DNA of 62,873 bases. Origin: Elusimicrobiales bacterium (GTDB lineage: Bacteria; Elusimicrobiota; Elusimicrobia; Elusimicrobiales; UBA9959). A program made the position numbers and the translations under genes. Below the pieces are notes generated by a model, which searched no databases, was not told the origin of the DNA, and worked only from the letters and a program-made list of their open reading frames with translations. This document shows, in pieces, positions 59,482 through 62,873 of this stretch (its first letter is position 1; each line of letters opens with the position of its first letter). Location of the stretch: assembly GCA_023701245.1 (NCBI GenBank), contig JAMPXK010000009.1, positions 1 to 62,873 on the forward strand, written 5' to 3'.

Positions 59482-60324
59482 TTAGGCGCTGACCTGCGAC
59501 TTGCGCCGGTCCTGCACTATCATCCAGCCCCATATCTTGGACTTGGTCCTGGTCTTGAAACCCTTGGAAGGCTGGTTCCAGGGGGAGCGGGGCACGTTAT
59601 TGCCCTTCGAGTGGCCGCGGCCGCCGCCGAGCGGGTGGTCGCAGGCGTTCATCGCGGCGCCGCGTACGGTCGGCTTCACGCCGATGTGGCGCTGGCGGCC
59701 GGCTTTGCCGAGGGTGATGGTATTGTGCTCGATGTTGCCCACCTGGCCGATGGTGGCCATGCAGTTCTTGAGCACTTTGCGGATCTCGCCGGAAGGCATC
59801 TTCACAAGGGCGTAGTCGCCCTCCTTGGCCATCAGCTGCGCCTGGGTGCCGGCCGCGCGCACGAACTGCGCGCCCTTGCCCGGGATCATTTCGATGGCGT
59901 GTATGAAGGTACCGTCGGGGATATTGGCCATGGGAAGAGCGTTGCCCAGCCGGATCTCGGACTTGGGACCGCTCATCACGGTGGCGCCCACGCCCAGGCC
60001 CAGGGGGGCGGGGATGTAGCGCTTGTCGCCGTCCGCGTAAACGAGGAGGGCTATGCGGGCGTTGCGGTTGGGATCGTACTCTATGGCGGAGACCTTGGCG
60101 GGCACGCCGTACTTCTCGCGCTTGAAATCTATCGCGCGGTAGCGCCGGCGGTGGCCGCCGCCGTGGTGGCGGACCATGACCATACCGGTGTTATTGCGGC
60201 CGCCGTTCTTGCGCATGCCGCGGGTCAGGTGCTTCTCGGGCTCGGTCTTGGTGATCTCAGAGAAATCGGCTATCTGGATCGTGCGCCTCGAGGGGGTGTA
60301 GGGTCTGTATGATTTGATGGGCAT
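59482..60324 (-). CDS. rplB: 50S ribosomal protein L2
   Basis: [88 protein letters not shown]. Confidence 0.98.
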   Translation of the reverse strand: MPIKSYRPYTPSRRTIQIADFSEITKTEPEKHLTRGMRKNGGRNNTGMVMVRHHGGGHRRRYRAIDFKREKYGVPAKVSAIEYDPNRNARIALLVYADGDKRYIPAPLGLGVGATVMSGPKSEIRLGNALPMANIPDGTFIHAIEMIPGKGAQFVRAAGTQAQLMAKEGDYALVKMPSGEIRKVLKNCMATIGQVGNIEHNTITLGKAGRQRHIGVKPTVRGAAMNACDHPLGGGRGHSKGNNVPRSPWNQPSKGFKTRTKSKIWGWMIVQDRRKSQVSA

Positions 60325-60346
60325 ATCTTTCTTTCCTGTTATCGCC

Positions 60347-60637
60347 TTACTTCGGCAGGTCGGTCATGTCTATCTTCTGACCGGCCTTTACCGTCACTAT
60401 CGCCTTCTTCCAATCGGAGCGGTAGCCCTCGTGGCGGCCCACTTTGTGGAGCTTGCCGGGAAGGTTGGCGGTGCGCACCGCGGAGACTTTCACTTTGAAG
60501 AGGGTCTCTATGGCTTTCTTGATCTCGGGCTTGGTGGCCTTCGGGTTGACGCGGAAGGTGTAGCGGTTCTCCGCGTCCTTTATGATCACGCTCTTTTCGC
60601 TGAGGATGGGGGCTATCAGCACTTCGGTAAAGTTCAT
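60347..60637 (-). CDS. rplW: 50S ribosomal protein L23
   Basis: [51 protein letters not shown]. Confidence 0.97.
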   Translation of the reverse strand: MNFTEVLIAPILSEKSVIIKDAENRYTFRVNPKATKPEIKKAIETLFKVKVSAVRTANLPGKLHKVGRHEGYRSDWKKAIVTVKAGQKIDMTDLPK

Positions 60638-61260
60638 TTTGCCTCCTTGACGCTGGCGGCCAGGGCCTTAAGCGCGGCCGAGGTGAAAACGAGCTTGGTG
60701 TTGCGCATCGCCTCGTAGGCGTTCAGGTTCTGCGCCAGGCACCAGCCGAAATCGGCGATGTTCTTGGACGCGGCCTTGAAGTTCTTGTCCATCTTGTCGG
60801 TGACGAACAGGACGCTCTTGGCGTTAAGTTCCTTGCGCAGAGCGTTGAGCGAGCTGGTCTTGGCGGCCTCGAGGGCGAGGTTCTCGACCACCAGCACGGC
60901 GCCGTCGGCGGCGCGGGCGGAGAGGGCCTCTATCAGGGCCTGGCGGAGCTTCTGCACCGGCAGGTACTGGCGGAACGAGCGCGGCCGGGGACCGAACACC
61001 ACGCCGCCCTTGCGCCAGATCGGCGAGCGGGTGGAGCCGGCGCGGGCGCGGCCCGTGCCCTTCTGCTTCCAGGGCTTTTTGCCGCCGCCGGACACTTCGG
61101 CGCGGGTCTTGGTGCAGGCGGTGCCGCGGTGCTTGTTGGCGAGGTAATGCTTCATCACCTCGTGTATGAAATAGGGGTCGGGCTTTACGGAGAAAAGGAT
61201 CTCCGGCAGTTCGAACTTGCCTACTTCCTTGCCTTTCAGATCTAAGAGTTTAGTTTCCAT
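60634..61260 (-). CDS. rplD: 50S ribosomal protein L4
   Basis: KTRAEVSGGGKKPWKQKGTGRARAGSTRSPIWRKGGVVFGPRPRSF. Confidence 0.97.
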   Translation of the reverse strand: METKLLDLKGKEVGKFELPEILFSVKPDPYFIHEVMKHYLANKHRGTACTKTRAEVSGGGKKPWKQKGTGRARAGSTRSPIWRKGGVVFGPRPRSFRQYLPVQKLRQALIEALSARAADGAVLVVENLALEAAKTSSLNALRKELNAKSVLFVTDKMDKNFKAASKNIADFGWCLAQNLNAYEAMRNTKLVFTSAALKALAASVKEAK

Positions 61261-61279
61261 GGTTTATCCTCTTTCGGGC

Positions 61280-62065
61280 CTACTTCTTGGCGGCCGGCTT
61301 GGCCGCGGGCTTGGCCGCGTCCTTTTTGCCTTTGTTCTTGCCGGCCGGGGCGGCGTGGGGCTTGGGCACCTTCTTGTTGGTCAGCGTGATGTAGACCATG
61401 CTGCCCTTGGCGCCGGGGATACCGCTGCCCACGAGTATCAGGTTCTCTTCGGGGATGATCTTGAGGACCTTCACCTTCTGGACGGAGCAGGTCTCTACGC
61501 CCCAGTGGCCGGCCATGCGCTGGCCGGGAAGCACGCGGCCCAGGGAGCGGCGGGAACCCAGCGAACCGGGCGCGCGCTCGCGGTCCGAGGCGCCGTGGGA
61601 GGCGGGACCGCCTTTGAAGTTATGGCGTTTCATGCCGCCGGCGAAGCCGTGACCTTTGGTAACGCCCTGCAGGTCTACGTATTCGCCCGCGGCGAAGCGT
61701 TCCACGCTGGCCAGCTGGCCCTGCTCGGCGCCCTTCAGGTCCGCCACGCGGAATTCGCGCAGGTGACGCAGGGGAGCGGAGGAAAGTTTTTTGGCGAGGC
61801 CCTTTTCGGCGGCGTTGGCGCGCTGCTCTTTTTTGTGGCCGAAGCCCAGGCAGACGGCCTGGTAGCCGTCCTTTTCCTGGGTGCGGGTATACGCCACGCG
61901 GCAGGGGCCGGCCTTCACCACGGTGACCGCGTGAAGGTTGCCGGCGGCATCGAAGATCTGGGTCATGCCCAGCTTTTCCCCGATAAGAAATTTATGGGCC
62001 ACGGGAAGCTGCTGCGTCTCGGGCTTGGCCTCGGGGGCTTTATTCTCTTTGTTTTCTTCTGTCAT
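61280..62065 (-). CDS. rplC: 50S ribosomal protein L3
   Basis: KFLIGEKLGMTQIFDAAGNLHAVTVVKAGPC; GVTKGHGFAGGMKRHNFKGGPASHGASDRERAPGSLG. Confidence 0.97.
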   Translation of the reverse strand: MTEENKENKAPEAKPETQQLPVAHKFLIGEKLGMTQIFDAAGNLHAVTVVKAGPCRVAYTRTQEKDGYQAVCLGFGHKKEQRANAAEKGLAKKLSSAPLRHLREFRVADLKGAEQGQLASVERFAAGEYVDLQGVTKGHGFAGGMKRHNFKGGPASHGASDRERAPGSLGSRRSLGRVLPGQRMAGHWGVETCSVQKVKVLKIIPEENLILVGSGIPGAKGSMVYITLTNKKVPKPHAAPAGKNKGKKDAAKPAAKPAAKK

Positions 62066-62340
62066 GTCAGTCCGCTCCTTAAGTCGTTTTTCCCGACGTG
62101 AAAACTCCCGGCGATGACGCCGGGGCCTCCGCTGTCCTTAGGACAAACGAACAAACCGCGCCGGAACTTTTAGGCTCCGGTTATGGTACTACTGATATTT
62201 TTAGTTTCTATGATTAAGCCCGCAGGCGGAGGGAATCAAGGCCGCTCCGTCTATAGGGCCGCTGCCCGTATTCCGTAGAACGCGACAGCGTAATAAAAAC
62301 TGCATTTTCAAAGAAACCGCGGCGTTGCCGCGATTAACTA
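62066..62340 (-). promoter_or_regulatory. Long 5' leader of the ribosomal operon with hairpins
   Basis: About 275 nt from inferred start site to rplC; CGCGGC-GTT-GCCGCG hairpin (62318-62332) and CCGGAGCC...TTCCGG hairpin. Confidence 0.5.
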
Positions 62341-62347
62341 CAGGATT

Positions 62348-62376
62348 ATTATAACAAAACCCCTGTTTTATGTAAA
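62348..62376 (-). promoter_or_regulatory. Strong sigma-70-type promoter for the ribosomal operon
   Basis: Minus strand TTTACA (62371-62376), 17-nt spacer, TATAAT (62348-62353). Confidence 0.82.
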
Positions 62377-62383
62377 GCCCTTT

Positions 62384-62761
62384 CTACAGCGGGGCCGCGA
62401 AAGCCAGCACATGGCCGTCCGAGTCCAGGCTGTAAGCGGCCCTGTCCCCCCACCCCCGAGGCTCCAGGGGGCTTAGTTCCCGGGCTCCGGCTGCCAGCGC
62501 CCTGGCGTGGCAGGCCGCAGGGTCAGGAACGGTCAGGTAGACCTCTGCCCGGGGAATACCGGAACCGGCCGAGGGGTCGGGCAGGGAGGGCAACAGGCGC
62601 TTTATGCCTTTTTCAGGCATCAGGCCCAGCACACAGCCCGGCCTCAGCTCGAATTCTGTCATACCTGGCACGTCCAGGCGCGGTGCGGCCCCCAGCGCCG
62701 CCGCATAAAAATCACGGCTTTTCGCCTGATCCGCCACATAGAGGATGAGATTTATATTCAT
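62384..62761 (-). CDS. VOC/glyoxalase-like protein
   Basis: MNINLILYVADQAKSRDFYAAALGAAPRLDVPGMTEFEL...VYLTVPDPAACHARALAAGARELSPLEPRGWGDRAAYSLDSDGHVLAFA; start trimmed to 62761. Confidence 0.88.
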   Translation of the reverse strand: MNINLILYVADQAKSRDFYAAALGAAPRLDVPGMTEFELRPGCVLGLMPEKGIKRLLPSLPDPSAGSGIPRAEVYLTVPDPAACHARALAAGARELSPLEPRGWGDRAAYSLDSDGHVLAFAAPL

Positions 62762-62783
62762 TTTGATATCTATATTATAACAA

Positions 62784-62816
62784 AAAAGAGCCCGGCCAAA
62801 GCCGGGCTCTTCTTTT
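62784..62816. terminator. Bidirectional-looking terminator
   Basis: AGAGCCCGGC-CAAA-GCCGGGCTCT flanked by A6 and TCTTTT. Confidence 0.85.
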
Positions 62817-62830
62817 AACAAGAAAAACGC

Positions 62831-62873
62831 TTATTTCGCGGTCTTGTTGATCCAGTCAAGCGCGCCGTTCACC
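62831..62873 (-). CDS. Partial CDS, C-terminus only, product unknown
   Basis: Minus-strand ...VNGALDWINKTAK* running off the window edge; immediately upstream of a terminator. Confidence 0.5.
   Translation of the reverse strand, partial: VNGALDWINKTAK

Overview
The window is a GC-rich, gene-dense bacterial chromosome segment. The gene content and style suggest Elusimicrobiota or a similar lineage, but that is inference only. Most of it is housekeeping.

Left arm: spoVG, ispE, a TPR protein, rimI, tsaB, tsaE, thiL, nnrD, acpS, glmS, pdxJ and glmM in one minus-strand run.

Middle: two tRNA-Ser genes, then a visibly AT-richer three-gene cassette (TlpA-like/metallophosphatase fusion, PorV-like barrel/CsgG-like fusion, LamG protein with a FlgD/T9SS-like C-terminal domain). 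It is bordered by hairpin-dense intergenic DNA and a duplicated tRNA-Ser 3' end. Next come a REC-GAF-histidine kinase with a lone REC protein, a methyltransferase/flippase/three-GT2 cluster, a polysaccharide deacetylase, and an hpt-ftsH-cdaA operon ending in a 32-aa CdaR-like transmembrane microprotein that the ORF track misses. After these come a secreted phospholipase D-like protein, queE-queC-comB, an orphan HicA-like protein, murI, an AMIN amidase, rng, and rodA-mrdA-mreDCB.

Right arm: mreB lies 13 nt downstream of rplQ, the last gene of a long ribosomal protein operon (rplC through rplQ, with infA, rpmJ, map, adk, secY). That operon starts at rplC without rpsJ and has a strong promoter with a roughly 275-nt leader.

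The best candidates for something new are the AT-rich cassette beside the tRNA-Ser repeat, the TM-only CdaR microprotein behind cdaA, the structured region at 16.75-17.19 kb, and the HicA-like protein lacking the catalytic His. All family calls come from reading translated motifs; no database search was run.
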